Shown one piece after another: positions 36,071-46,896 of a stretch of 64,000 nucleotides of DNA. The stretch covers positions 334,959,106 through 335,023,105 of the forward strand of contig OY282558.1 in NCBI GenBank assembly GCA_958295665.1, written 5' to 3'. The translations under genes and the position numbers were made by a program. Source of the DNA: Tipula vernalis. Its lineage: Eukaryota; Arthropoda; Insecta; Diptera; Tipulidae. Numbering within the stretch: position 1 is the first letter of the stretch; each line of letters begins with the position of its first letter. The notes under the pieces were generated by a model that worked only from the letters and a program-made list of their open reading frames with translations, ran no database searches and had not been told where the DNA came from.

Positions 36071-36358
36071 TTAAATTATTATTACTTTTTGATTCGTGTT
36101 GAAACTTAATTCGGATCCATTTGGTAAATTCAGCGTTGGAATGGCATTTCTTTTAAGCTTTCGTTTTAAGAAACAAAATGGATCAAAGTGTTTTGAGCAT
36201 ATCAATGTTTTCTTTTTAGTTAATGACGATATTCCACAATTTTTTAACCATAGTAAGTGTTTGTCATAGTTTTCCGAGTATTGAAAAAGTTTAGCACCGT
36301 CTCTCTGTAAGGCATTACAACCTGAAACGCTGCATTTAACACCTGACGGTCTACTCAT
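36071..36358 (-). CDS. THAP-domain protein, exon or short gene
   Basis: The ATG is at 36358. The peptide contains a complete THAP domain: KCSVSGCNALQ (Cys pair), KLFQYSENYDKHLLWLKNCG, LICSKHFD (Cys and His), and the closing box NAIPTLNLP. THAP domains are C2CH zinc modules that bind DNA. A stop follows soon after, but CAAAAA/GTAATA at about 36080 could be a splice donor into further exons, so 96 residues may be only the N-terminus. Upstream, ACATACAG just before the ATG could be an acceptor. It sits between egg and a Tc1-like element on the same strand. No frame damage is visible. Host gene or transposon origin cannot be decided. Confidence 0.75.
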   Translation of the reverse strand: MSRPSGVKCSVSGCNALQRDGAKLFQYSENYDKHLLWLKNCGISSLTKKKTLICSKHFDPFCFLKRKLKRNAIPTLNLPNGSELSFNTNQKVIII

Positions 36359-36449
36359 CACTGTATGTTCAAAATAATAATAATAAAATATGTAAATTAA
36401 TTAGAGTAGAAATATCAAATTTTACATAATCTATAAGATATACATAAAT

Positions 36450-37850
36450 GGTGTTCAATAAAATAGCACACTCGTTGATTTGTTTGCAAATGCTTAATTA
36501 ACTAAAAAACTACTTATCAATTTTCAATTATTTTTTTTTAATTTACATAGAATAAATATAAACTTACAATCAAATTTAAAAATTCATGTTTAATATATAA
36601 AAGGAATATTAAAATAAATAGTTAAACTTTATATTTTACAAATAGGATGTTCAAAATAATAGCACAGCTAATTTCAAAATCCATTTTCAATTTCATTTGT
36701 GTATGATTAAACCTAATATGCGTTTTTATTGAATAGTATTGGTCGTGCGACCTTCTATTCGAATCACTTCCCTGCATCGGCACACCCAGAGAGCCCACCA
36801 GCTTCTTGCTTTTGTGAACGCTTATTTATTCCAAATTCGACAAATTTGAATTCTAAAATTTCTGTTTATTTTTGTGTTTCTCATTGTTAATAGCTACTTT
36901 TACTCGATTCCAAAATTTTTCGATTGGATTCAGATTTGGTGACTGACCCGGCCATTGTGAGACCCCCACTTCATATTCGTTAAATTAATATTTTGCTTAC
37001 CTCGAGGTATTCTTTCGATCATTATCTTGCTGAAAACACCAGCCTGGTGGTTTATAGTCTTCGGCATAACCGAGCATTGAATAAGTTAATAATATCGATG
37101 TAAATATTAAACAACCGTCATCATTCCATTTTCCGGGCAATAAATTATCATGTTCCGTGCCAGAAAAAATCTTGGTAGAAGAGAAGAAAAATATCTTTTT
37201 TTTTTCAGGTCATAGTATTTTTCTCCACTTTTTGGCTTTAAAATTTTGTTTGCGTTAACAAGGAACGGCTAGGGCCTTTCAATCTATTTCGATAAACTGT
37301 TTGCGAATTATGCCTTCTGAATGCGAATTATGCATTCCTTCGTCAATTAAGATTTAGGAAATTCTTTAATTCGTTAGTGGTGATAGAAGAATATTTCTTT
37401 GCAGTTCGGACAATTAAAGTGACAAGTGGGCTAGTATTTTTAGCAACACAATAACCAAGCATACCTTAATGAGAGCAAACGACGGGTTTAGTGAAGTAAA
37501 TTACAACCGCCGGATCAGTCACTTGATCTCAATCAGGTGGATAACTTATGGAATTAAGTGAAAGCACCTGTAGGGCAAAAGCTGGTAGGCTCTATGGGCG
37601 TGCCAGTGCAGGGAAGTGGTTCGAAAGGAAGATCACACACTAATACTATTCAATAAAAACGCACATAAGGTTTAATCATATACAAATAAGATTAAAAATG
37701 AATTTTGAAATTAATTGTGCTATTATTTTGAACAAACTATTTGTAAAATAGAAAGTTTAATTATTTTTTTTAATATTCCTTTTATAAATTAAATATAATT
37801 TTCTATATTTAATTGCCAGTTTATATTTATTCTATATAAATACATTTTAT
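36450..37850 (-). mobile_element. Degenerate Tc1-like element with long inverted repeats
   Basis: About 36535-36815 is mirrored at 37590-37850, giving inverted repeats of roughly 260-290 bp. Inside the left repeat, TGTTCAATAAAATAGCACA (36450) and TGTTCAAAATAATAGCACA (36649) are spaced about 200 bp apart, as in IR/DR-type Tc1 transposons (Minos/S-like). The inner copy recurs at the right (ending 37734), but the outer right copy is missing. Between them the minus strand gives WPGQSPNLNPIEKFWNRVK, a Tc1 transposase motif with the catalytic Glu. The rest of the transposase is shrunken and broken. Confidence 0.8.
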
Positions 37851-38266
37851 AAATGTGACAAACGATAATATTATGTTTATTAATATGTGTAATTGGAGTA
37901 AAATGCAATTATTCATATTTTCTTTAAAATGTTGAGTTTTGTAACAATGTTTCATTTTTATTAGACTAACGTTGTATTCCTTTGAAGTACCCATTGACGA
38001 ACGTGGTGAACAATTAATCAATTGGATAAAAGTAATTCTTGCACAATTATAAAGGGACGAAAATAATTATTTGGTTGACATATTGCATTGGATTAAAAAG
38101 AGATTGTGATTTTTTATGTAATGATTTTTTATAGTTTCTGAAAATGACGGCCGTTTTATTCTTAAATCAGTCACCTCACTTTATGTTTTACTCTCAGTCA
38201 ATCGCAAAAGGACACACAGAACTAAAAGGATGGTTTACCAATTATTTTCTTATTTCTTGAAGAGCA

Positions 38267-38476
38267 CTATGCAGCATCCAAGTCGAAGCCACTCACCCAA
38301 TTTACATTGACTACAGCAATCGTTGACACATGCTCGCTGGTTGATGGCCCAGCTGGATTCGCAGAATCGCTATTAGTTGATTTGAAGTGCAATTTCGCTG
38401 CAGCTAATTTTAAAGCATCCAAAGCTCGTTGTCGTGCGCGGTACTCTCTCATGCGTTCTGCACCGGATTTCGCCAT
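38267..38476 (-). CDS. Small basic ORF, 69 residues, function unknown
   Basis: The ORF starts at an ATG with MAKSGAERMREYRARQRALD, a strongly basic helical start. An Ala-rich and then Ser/Asn-rich tail follows, ending GFDLDAA. Similar GAERMREYRAR-type openings occur in small uncharacterised arthropod ORFs, some linked to mobile elements, by my recollection. No zinc ligands, signal peptide or membrane segment are seen. It could be an intact small gene, a first exon or part of a transposon. Confidence 0.4.
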   Translation of the reverse strand: MAKSGAERMREYRARQRALDALKLAAAKLHFKSTNSDSANPAGPSTSEHVSTIAVVNVNWVSGFDLDAA

Positions 38477-38519
38477 AGTTAAAATGCTTTTAAAGACTTT
38501 TTATTTCTATTATTAAATT

Positions 38520-39480
38520 TGTAATGTTATTAAATTATTTTGCTGCAACGTTACAACTGTTTAGAAGGATTCATGCACACTAATCCGCAAAAGTTTCATA
38601 ATCCTCATAATGCGATTTCAAATAAAAGATATAAACATGAATGACTTAAGATCACATCATCTAATTAGGTCTTTTGAACCACTCATAAAGAACATTCACT
38701 TTAAAAATTATTTTTATGAGTGAAAATTATTTAACTTGGAAATGTAATATTATTAGGCACATTCGTGAATAGATTGTCACAGATAACTTCAGTGTAAGTT
38801 TCGATTATTAAATTAGACTATTGAACTATAATTTAATGGTCAAAATTTACAAAGACGGGGAAAACTTCATTCCCGCTGAGTTGTTTAGAGGTTTTTGCAT
38901 CAGGTTATTTACAAATTGTTTCGAGATATTTCTCGACTAAAACAAATTGTCCTCCTAAATTGCAATAGAATGTGCCCTTTATGCGGTAACTGATTGAAAA
39001 AATCCTTCTTTCTTTAAATTCGGTTACTACCTTTAATAATATTTCTATCTGTAAACAAAACAATTGACCACTTCTTTAAAATTTACTTATTTATCTCAAT
39101 AAGTTTGAATAATCGAAGAAATCACTAATAACTAATAAAATCACAACATAGGTACATATATCTTATTCAAACATTGAGTTATTCTGGAATTTTCCAGATA
39201 GATAATAGGAGAAATTGTTAAGATAATTTTCATCTTATATATTTAAGTATTCGAATCATTTCAATTAAAAAGATCGGACAAATTTATAAAAGTTGTAATT
39301 TTAAAATATTTTGTAGCAAAATGCAAAAATATTGGATGTTTATTTATTTGAAAACAAGCATTGAAGAAAAATTAAAAGTAAATTACATATTATTTTTTTC
39401 ATAATCACTTAATTAGTTATAGAAAATCAACAACACAAATTCTATTTTGTAGAAAATGGAAATTTAAAATTGTATTACAG
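38520..39480. other. AT-rich DNA without recognised gene
   Basis: No supported feature. Confidence 0.4.
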
Positions 39481-39710
39481 GTAATCCTCACACAACGCGA
39501 TTTCTAGAACGTGGCTCATAAAATGCGGAAATTTTCTTGTAACGCGGAACTTCTACAATGCGATTTCGGTATAACGCGGTTAAGAAAATGTAGAAATTCT
39601 CCTACAACTCGACAAAATTGAATTATTTTGTAAAATATTTAAATGAACCCAAAACTTCCCGTAACGCGATTTCCTAAAACGCGACATTTTCTTAATCGTG
39701 TTCTTTGTGT
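39481..39710. repeat. Degenerate AACGCGATTTC-type short repeat
   Basis: Several imperfect copies of ACGCGATTTC and AACGCGG-AA-TT words recur over about 230 bp (for example 39496, 39538, 39553, 39570, 39661, 39677). It looks like a decayed tandem repeat. Confidence 0.5.
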
Positions 39711-39848
39711 TATAAAGGATGGACCATTAAAAAATTTGTTTTTAAAAACCAGTTTTCAAGAATTTTTTTGATAATTTCGGCGCCTCCGCACAGGCCAATT
39801 GACATCTCCAAAACGACTGATTATTCGGTTGCCCACGCAGAGAACTGG

Positions 39849-40357
39849 AGGCCTATTATGAACTTGATGCGAAGCGGATCGCATTTTCATGCGATTTCGC
39901 ATTTTTGTATTATGAAACACCCTTTTCGCATTTAATCCGCTCTTTGTCGAATGATGTGCCAAATTATAGAAAATGAAAGCGGATTTTTGTGAAAGTAAAA
40001 TTGAAAAATGCGACTGCTCAATAGCAGGCGAATATCGCATTTGAGTAGTGAAACATTATTTTATGCAGCGATAAAATGTATTTAAATGATAATTAATATT
40101 TTTCTTCTTTTTATCAAATTTACGGTTTTGTTTACTCAAAAATAATTTTTATTGGAATATTCATACAAACAATAAATAATTTACCTCACTTATTACAATA
40201 ACTTGACAGAAAATAAATTTCCCAAAAATATATACTTAAGGGAAATGCGATATGCGATAATGATATTTCATAATGAGCTCTCGCGAAGCAGATCGATTTG
40301 TTAAATCGCACGAAATGCGAAATACGATTTGCTTCGCATCAAGTTCATAATAGGCCT
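39849..40357. mobile_element. 509-bp inverted-repeat element
   Basis: AGGCCTATTATGAACTTGA begins at 39849 and its inverse ends at 40357, with a subterminal GCGAAGC. Internal words such as GCGATTTCGCAT are repeated in both orientations. I see no clear target duplication. The flanks (GAACTGG and CCTGATATTG) could once have been continuous sequence. Confidence 0.72.
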
Positions 40358-41610
40358 CCTGATATTGAAGAGGATGCGATCGGCGTTGAGTTGAGTTCGA
40401 CGGATTCTGTCCTACACTATGGGCAACAGCCGCAATATAACTCGGGGATTACTTCTGTTATCCAAAAGCAAGCCTTTCTCACGAACTCAGCGGTTCCGGT
40501 CTGACTGTGTCCTATCTACAGTCCAAATCCTTTAACCAAACTAACTGAAACTTCATATTTAATATTTTTTCATAAATGGGGAGATCCCAACGAATTTCAG
40601 TGGAAATTGGGCAACTAGAATTGACGGTTTCAGTAAATCAGAAAATGTATTTTACAAATCTCTCAAAAAATATAAGATTGACATAAAAGCGATTAAGTAC
40701 AAAATGTTTCAAAAAAAAAAAAAAAAAATATAAAATTAAATCCAAATGAAAAAAATATAAAATAAAAAAATATTAAATTTGTAAGAAATGATTATAACGC
40801 CAATGTTTATGTTTATTTTTCCGATAATAAAATTATTGAAATAAATTTTTTTCAAACTGACCAACATTTTTGTAGTGTTATTTTGGTAGAATTGAAAAAT
40901 TTAGCAGATCTTTAATGTATAGAAAAATAATACGTAAATATAAAAAAAAATAATACAAAGTAATATTATTCGCCTCATAAAAAAGTACCGAAGCACTTAT
41001 CATTATTTAATCGCTGCAGAAGCGCAAAGTGAAAAGTCCAAAAATTAAAAAAATTAATTTGCTATATTTATTTTACAGTTTAGTGGCTTAGCAATTCTAT
41101 TTTAACTGAACTACAACTTGTCGTATTTCGCTATTAAAAGGTTTAGCATTGCTAAGTTAGGTTTATAAGTATACATTCATAATAAAAATTGGGAAATCAG
41201 TAAAACTCTACAAAAAGAAATCCCGATTAAGTACCTTTAAATATGACAAATAATTTTTGATTTTAATGTTATTTTAATTCGTTGTATAATTTAATGGATG
41301 ACGGCTACCGCTCTCAAGCCTCCGCTTTGACGATTTATAAAAATTCCGACATTCAAAGAACGGTCACAATATTTTCAAGAACATTTACTTCATACTAAAA
41401 TAGAGAACGGATTACCCTCGATATCTCAAACAAAAAAATCCCATACAAAAATCAAGTTTTTTAATTATAACAAATTTGTTTATGTATTTATATTATTATG
41501 TATTTACATTTCTGTTTCAAATTAAGTAGCATCCTTTAGTTATCAAATTACAGTTGATCATAATTAACAAAAATCTAATGAGGCCTTCTGTCACTTTACT
41601 TTAGTTGCAT
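40358..41610. other. AT-rich DNA without recognised gene
   Basis: No supported gene or repeat. The segment 40358-40505 is less AT-rich than its surroundings but has no recognisable motif. Confidence 0.35.
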
Positions 41611-41856
41611 TTTTTTATTCGTTCCGGATAGCTGCTATCGAGAGCCGCCATTTAAAATTTGGCTCCCGATAGCGCTCCGTATAAATAGGTAGAGCCAAAT
41701 ATTTTTTATATCAAATTTTCGCTAAACAGTTGAATTAAAAATGATAGTCTGATGTTAAATAAATTTAGTTTACCAATAAATAGCGCGTCACATTTAAATT
41801 TAGGTACAGAAAAATGACGGCTCTCGATAGCAGCTATCGGGAGCGAATAAAAAAAA
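41611..41856. mobile_element. 246-bp MITE
   Basis: TTTTTTATTCGTTCCGGATA and GCTGCTATCGAGAGCCG on the left mirror CGGCTCTCGATAGCAGC and GAGCGAATAAAAAA on the right, giving inverted repeats of about 40 bp. GGCTCCCGATAGC inside is a partial further copy. Non-coding. Confidence 0.75.
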
Positions 41857-43540
41857 CACAGCTTTTGTGTTTTTTGAGATTTTTATTGTTGAGAATTCGA
41901 GGTGCTTCCATAGAGAACTCATCACAGTCGATTAGCATTGCTCATCTGTGGGCAGGACCCTGAACTGTACTAGGAACCTGAACTAAAAATAAAAAATAAG
42001 CCTTAACTAAAAATAAAAAATCGCAAAATAAAAAATTCCATTTAAAATATTGCGAGCTAAATTTTACAGGTAATACATTTTAGGAAGGCCGACCGTCTTT
42101 TGATTACCTACTCTTTTAATTTGCTTATATTGTTTTATAATTTTATATTATTCCTATTTTTGAAACATGTTCATCGCTTTTATCTTTCATGGATCGTTTT
42201 AGATAGAATTAATTATCTCTATATATAAAAATCAAAATGCTCCACTGAAAAAAAGAATCTAAAATTTTATTCGGGTTATGATTGGCCACATGTTAGCTGT
42301 TTTCTTTTTGATGTTTTCTGTTCTTATATATAAACAAGAGAACAGCTCCGCTTCTTTATTATAACTCAATAATTATGCGGTTATTGGGCGAGGACAGAAA
42401 TTAGATTGGACCGCGCTAAGTTGTGGTAATAAACCTCAAAAAAATATTCGGGCTAAATGAGACTGAGAAATGATTTACATAATTTTTTTTCGACTACATA
42501 TTCAGTTCTCACATGAGAAAGTGTCTTCAGTGTTCAGTTTTTTACAGTCTTCAGTTGTTCTTCAGTTTTCTTTACAAATTAGATTGTATAGAATTTAGTC
42601 TATCAACAGCTGGGGATTTATTATCCCTTTCGGGTCAATTAATCTCTTTTTGGTAAGTTTGACTCACGAGACAGACATTTTAGGCTACTAAATTTAAATT
42701 CTGGGCTCTAAAAATTAAAAATTAGAAAAAATTTTTACTGATCAAACTTATGTTATCATCTATTAAAACCAACCTATTCAGCCAAATAACCACAAAAGTT
42801 TGATGTGGTTGGATTAGAGCACGAATGTAAATAGAATCAGGGTAACGAAACCAACCTTAACTATGCGTAAATTTTAACTAATCATATTTTTTTCTTGTAT
42901 TGTCGTTTGATTTGTAGTGGATATTAAATTCGCTCTAAATTAGACAACCGATACTTTTGGAATTTCTTATAAATTATAATATTAAAAATTTGCAAACATC
43001 GAAAAAACGATCTAGATTTTTTTTAAAAGGATGCTTAACGTCATTATCGGAATACATTCAACTGATGGAGTTATTAAAAATACCAATATTTTTTAACTTT
43101 TAGAAGCATTTCAGAAGGTGAAGAAGGAAAGAATATATACAAATACAATTAATAGTAAGCGGCATTGCGCCGGCAAAAAAAAACATTTTTGCCCTTATTT
43201 TTCATTTTACGTGGCGAACGAGAATTATTTTTGGAATTTGGGTCCATTCACGATAATTTAACATTGACGAATCTTACCTTCGCTAACCCGACGTAAACAA
43301 ATTAAGTCGACATCTTTTCAAACAAAAATCGCGTTGTGTACTAGACCACCATGAGCTAAACTAATATGCTGAACTATAGCGCACTAATGCCTCAATTCCA
43401 ATGTGAATCAAAGTTTGTCAGTAAAAATAACTTGAGATAAAAATATAAAATCAGTGGTTGTGTGAACGAGACACACAACGGAGTCAGTCAAGTTTTTACT
43501 TACAAAAAATGTGTTTCTGTGTTAGTGCACTGAGGTCGAA
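41857..43540. other. AT-rich DNA without recognised gene
   Basis: At about 42210 the sequence TCTCTATATATAAAAATC resembles the 5' terminus of insect Helitrons, but no matching 3' end was found. Nothing else is supported. Confidence 0.35.
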
Positions 43541-43541
43541 A

Positions 43542-45234
43542 CATAACCTGCTAAAATTCTCTCTTTAGAAAGCCTGATTGCGTTGATAGCTAACTTACAC
43601 ACATTTAATAATATATACTGAAGAGTGTATTGGTCACTACAAAAAACCATATAAAAAAAATTCAAATTTTTTTGTTTCTTACCACTACTAATTCCAGTTG
43701 ATATCACACACTACTTAATATCAACTAACAATTGAGCATTTTACTCTCTGTTTTTTGCTCTTCTTCTACAACAAAACTCAATTTTACGAAATGTCAAAAT
43801 CAAAACCATAACCTGCTAAAATTCTGGAGATTATGATCAAAACTCCGAAATCGTGAAGTTAAACCCCATTAATTAATTAATTACAAGAAATTAAAGTAAG
43901 TTTAAATGATTTTTAAAGTAATTTATATTAGTTTACGTGATTTAAAATTTTATATGTGCTGTTATAGTTTCCTTTTTTAATTTTGAAGAAAATACAAAGA
44001 AGTGCATACACGATGCCAACCATTGAAATGTATGTTATGCGGTGAATCATTTCTCGAGGAATCAATTATTAAATCTCATATACGTATCGTGCACGCAAAC
44101 GAATTAACTCAAAATTCGTGCCACCTTTATGGTAAATTGTGTCGCGATAGTCGAACCCTATCGAAACATTTATGGGAACATTTCAGCGAAAAAAATCATT
44201 CCTGTTCGGCATATGGTTTCGCATCGAAATAAAACTGTTACGTGTGATATGTGCGGAGAAGAATTTCCCGATGGACGCTCCCTCATGAATCATCGTCATT
44301 CGCATACGAATGTTACAGGGCGACAATTCCCTTGTCGCGAGTGTGGCAAAATATTTGGTTCGCGTAGTTCACAACAAATTCATATACGTGTTCATACGGG
44401 TGAAAAACCTTACGGGTGCCATTATTGTTGGAAAGCTTTTGCTGATGGTGGGACATTACGAAAATATGAAAGACATATGACATGAATGTGACATGAATAC
44501 GGCCGTGAAGAGACAATCGATTGCAAGTAAATGTAGAACGGTGGAGAATTAATTATAATATTTGTCATATCAATGTGTATTCTATTTTATATTTATAGAC
44601 GGAGCCACGAAAATATAAACGGAGAAGGAAATTAAAACCGCACGAGTTGGAAAAATTTCGTGCCGAAAAAATGGCAAATTATTTTCGGTTTTTATTTTGA
44701 GCATAATTTGCATTTTGATTTATATACCAATTAATATTCCAGTTACCAAAGTAAGACGGCAATAAAATAATATGAGAATGATAAAAAAAAATCGTTACAA
44801 AAAAATTAAAAAGAAAAATTCTTTCTGTATACATTGTTTATAGTTTAAAAATTAAATAATTATGTCAAAAATAGTTTCTAAGATTTTTTAATTACAAAAA
44901 TAGTTTTTTAATGCCTCAGAAGTTGACCAATAAGTCGAAATAAAAGGTTAAAAACTGTTGAGTTTTTTTTAATTAAATATTGGGTTTTATTTAAAATAAG
45001 CGGAAATTAAAATATTTAAATAAAATGACTGTTGCACATGATTCGTTTTTATTGGTTTAGATTTTACTCTCTTTTAGTTTCATAGTATGCGAATGTTTAT
45101 GTTTTCTACACTGTATTCACAACCATATATATATACGCTGTCATTTCACAAATATATTCATCAGTATAGATACTTCTACAGCATTAGTATACATTTGATT
45201 GGGCTTTCTAAAGAGAGAATTTTAGCAGGTTATG
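43542..45234. mobile_element. 1.7-kb TIR element carrying a zinc-finger gene fragment
   Basis: Bases 43542-43574 (starting CATAACCTGCTAAAATTCTC) are the perfect inverse of 45202-45234, a 33-bp terminal inverted repeat. GGTCGAAA (43534-43541) and GGTCGAAG (45235-45242) flank it, a 7-of-8 match to an 8-bp duplication as in hAT elements. A further direct copy of CATAACCTGCTAAAATTCT occurs at about 43807. The interior has no transposase but holds the C2H2 zinc-finger pseudogene. The alternative is two solo repeats that happen to face each other around a host gene. Confidence 0.7.
44002..44699 (+). pseudogene. C2H2 zinc-finger gene fragment with probable intron
   Basis: Two frames encode pieces of a classical C2H2 array: CMLCGESFLEESIIKSHIRI first, a damaged finger around 44130-44220, then in the next frame [20 protein letters not shown] and [33 protein letters not shown] and a degraded last finger. 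A stop follows at about 44483. A separate piece at 44600-44699 begins after TTTATATTTATAG and encodes TEPRKYKRRRKLKPHELEKF, which looks like a last exon. Retained splice-like signals argue for copying from genomic DNA rather than from mRNA. Linker HTGEKPY is the standard inter-finger motif. Coding capacity is lost. Confidence 0.7.
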
Positions 45235-45242
45235 GGTCGAAG

Positions 45243-45514
45243 CAAAACCAACAAAAATGTTTATACAAGCCGTCTCGTTCGCTCCTTACACAGATCCTAT
45301 CAAAAAAAATGTACACTAAATGTATTTATGTATTAGTATTTATATATCGTAAAATACTTTAGTTTCGATGAATTCATCACCTATACTTATTTGTTTTGTG
45401 TATATATACTTTCTGATTTATTTTATGCGCATCACTAATACTATACCTTAATGTACTTTTTTATATCTTAAGTGTTTGTACTGTTTGGCTTGTATAAACA
45501 TTTTTGTTGGTTTT
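45243..45514. mobile_element. 272-bp MITE abutting the zinc-finger element
   Basis: CAAAACCAACAAAAATGTTT followed by ATACAAGCC on the left mirrors GGCTTGTATAAAC and ATTTTTGTTGGTTTTG on the right. GGTCGAAG lies on both sides (45235-45242, 45515-45522). The same 8-bp word, with one change, also lies at 43534. The interior is AT-rich. Confidence 0.8.
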
Positions 45515-45698
45515 GGTCGAAGTTAAAAAAAAGTATCAAATCGAGAATATTTTATGGCAGTCCAACTAATACATGTACATAAATATTGTGTACCGATGAA
45601 AAATATTTCTCGCACCCGCTGATAATTTTAATTGTTTGGTATTTTTATGGGAAAGATTATTTTTAATTTTGTATTTTATTACGGAAACAATTTGAATA

Positions 45699-46034
45699 AA
45701 ATAATTCTGATATGAGTATTAATAATAATTAAATTTTTAGATTATTTTGAAACGTGAAAATAATCAAATTAACACTAATACTTCATTTTTCTAATAATTT
45801 TTGGTTATTCTAGGTTATGTTTTGGTTTGCTGTCAAAACACTAAGGAAATTTTAAAGTTTGCAATTTTTATGGTAAAGTCTAATGTGTGATCGAAAATAT
45901 TCGAAAAAATAATTCTGATGTGAGCATTAATAATAATTAATTTTTTAGATTATTTTGAATCGTAAAAATACTCGAATTAACACTAATTTATAATTTTTTT
46001 TAATCATTCTTGGTTATGTTTTTGTTTGCTGTCA
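45699..46034. repeat. Two direct copies of a segment of about 130 bp
   Basis: 45699-45836 and 45909-46034 share AATAATTCTGAT, GAGNATTAATAATAATTAA, TTTTTAGATTATTTTGAA, GGTTATGTTTT and GTTTGCTGTCAA in order. They have diverged by roughly one tenth. This is a local tandem duplication with an offset of about 210 bp. Confidence 0.75.
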
Positions 46035-46477
46035 AGATGTATTCATAAAATTTGCTATAAAAAAAATAATAACAAATTACTGTCTTTGTCTCTCTGATGG
46101 ATTATTTATTTTTGTCTTCTTCCAACTTCAAGTCAGCTCAGTCAATTTTTCACAGTGGAATTGGGGCTTAATACTAATACTAAACCACACCACCAGAATC
46201 ACAAAACCGGGCTGATATTCTTGAAATTCGCCCGAAAAAGCCACCGGTGGCTTTTAAGTAAAATACATCACTTCAACGGCGACTTTTTTCGCTGAATTTA
46301 AAGAATACTTGCAGTGGTACAACGTTTTTTTTTTTATTGCATTTGCGTAGGACTTCAAAAACAAACTTTGTATTATAAATTAATCGATGATTGGCGAGCG
46401 CAGCGAGCAAGTGTCTTCTGGGGTTAACAGTGGAGGGATCCCCTTAGTTTTCTTAAATCTAATGTTATATATACCAC

Positions 46478-46896
46478 TTACTACGTTTCCATGACAGAGT
46501 TAACCAGATTTAAGAGTTTCGTTGAGTTAATAACATGGCCGCGCTAATCCATATCGTTCCCATGCAAATATAAATTCTAGTGTAAATTGACATTTCACAA
46601 CAATTTAAAGTCATTTTTAGAAATTTTATTTGTATGGTGGAAATTTTTAAATTTAACATTTATTGTGATTTTTATGATTTATAAAGTATTACGGAGAGAA
46701 AATAATACTCGCAATGCCATTTTGAATTGGTATAATTGTTTTTTTCGCTTTTGACAGATAGAATCCCTTCAAACCCTACTACTTTCGTTGAGTTAAGTTG
46801 GATTAAGAAACTTAACGAAGGTCCTAAACTCGACTTGTTTCCATGATGAGATAATCCACGTTAATCCCGGTTAACTCCATCATGGAAACGTAGTAA
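46478..46896. mobile_element. 419-bp inverted-repeat element
   Basis: TTACTACGTTTCCATGA starts at 46478 and its inverse TCATGGAAACGTAGTAA ends at 46896. Subterminal GGTTAACTC, GAGTTAA and CTTAACGAA words recur in both orientations. No protein is encoded. Confidence 0.75.

Noticed and set aside
42209..42450. Helitron 5' end-like sequence TCTCTATATATAAAAATC
   Set aside because: It resembles insect Helitron starts, but I could not find a CTRR 3' end with a preceding hairpin, or any Rep/helicase remnant. AT-rich sequence makes the match weak.
46383..46440. GGCGAGCGCAGCGAGC phrase, seen in some arthropod repeats
   Set aside because: A single short match with no inverted partner or flanking duplication.
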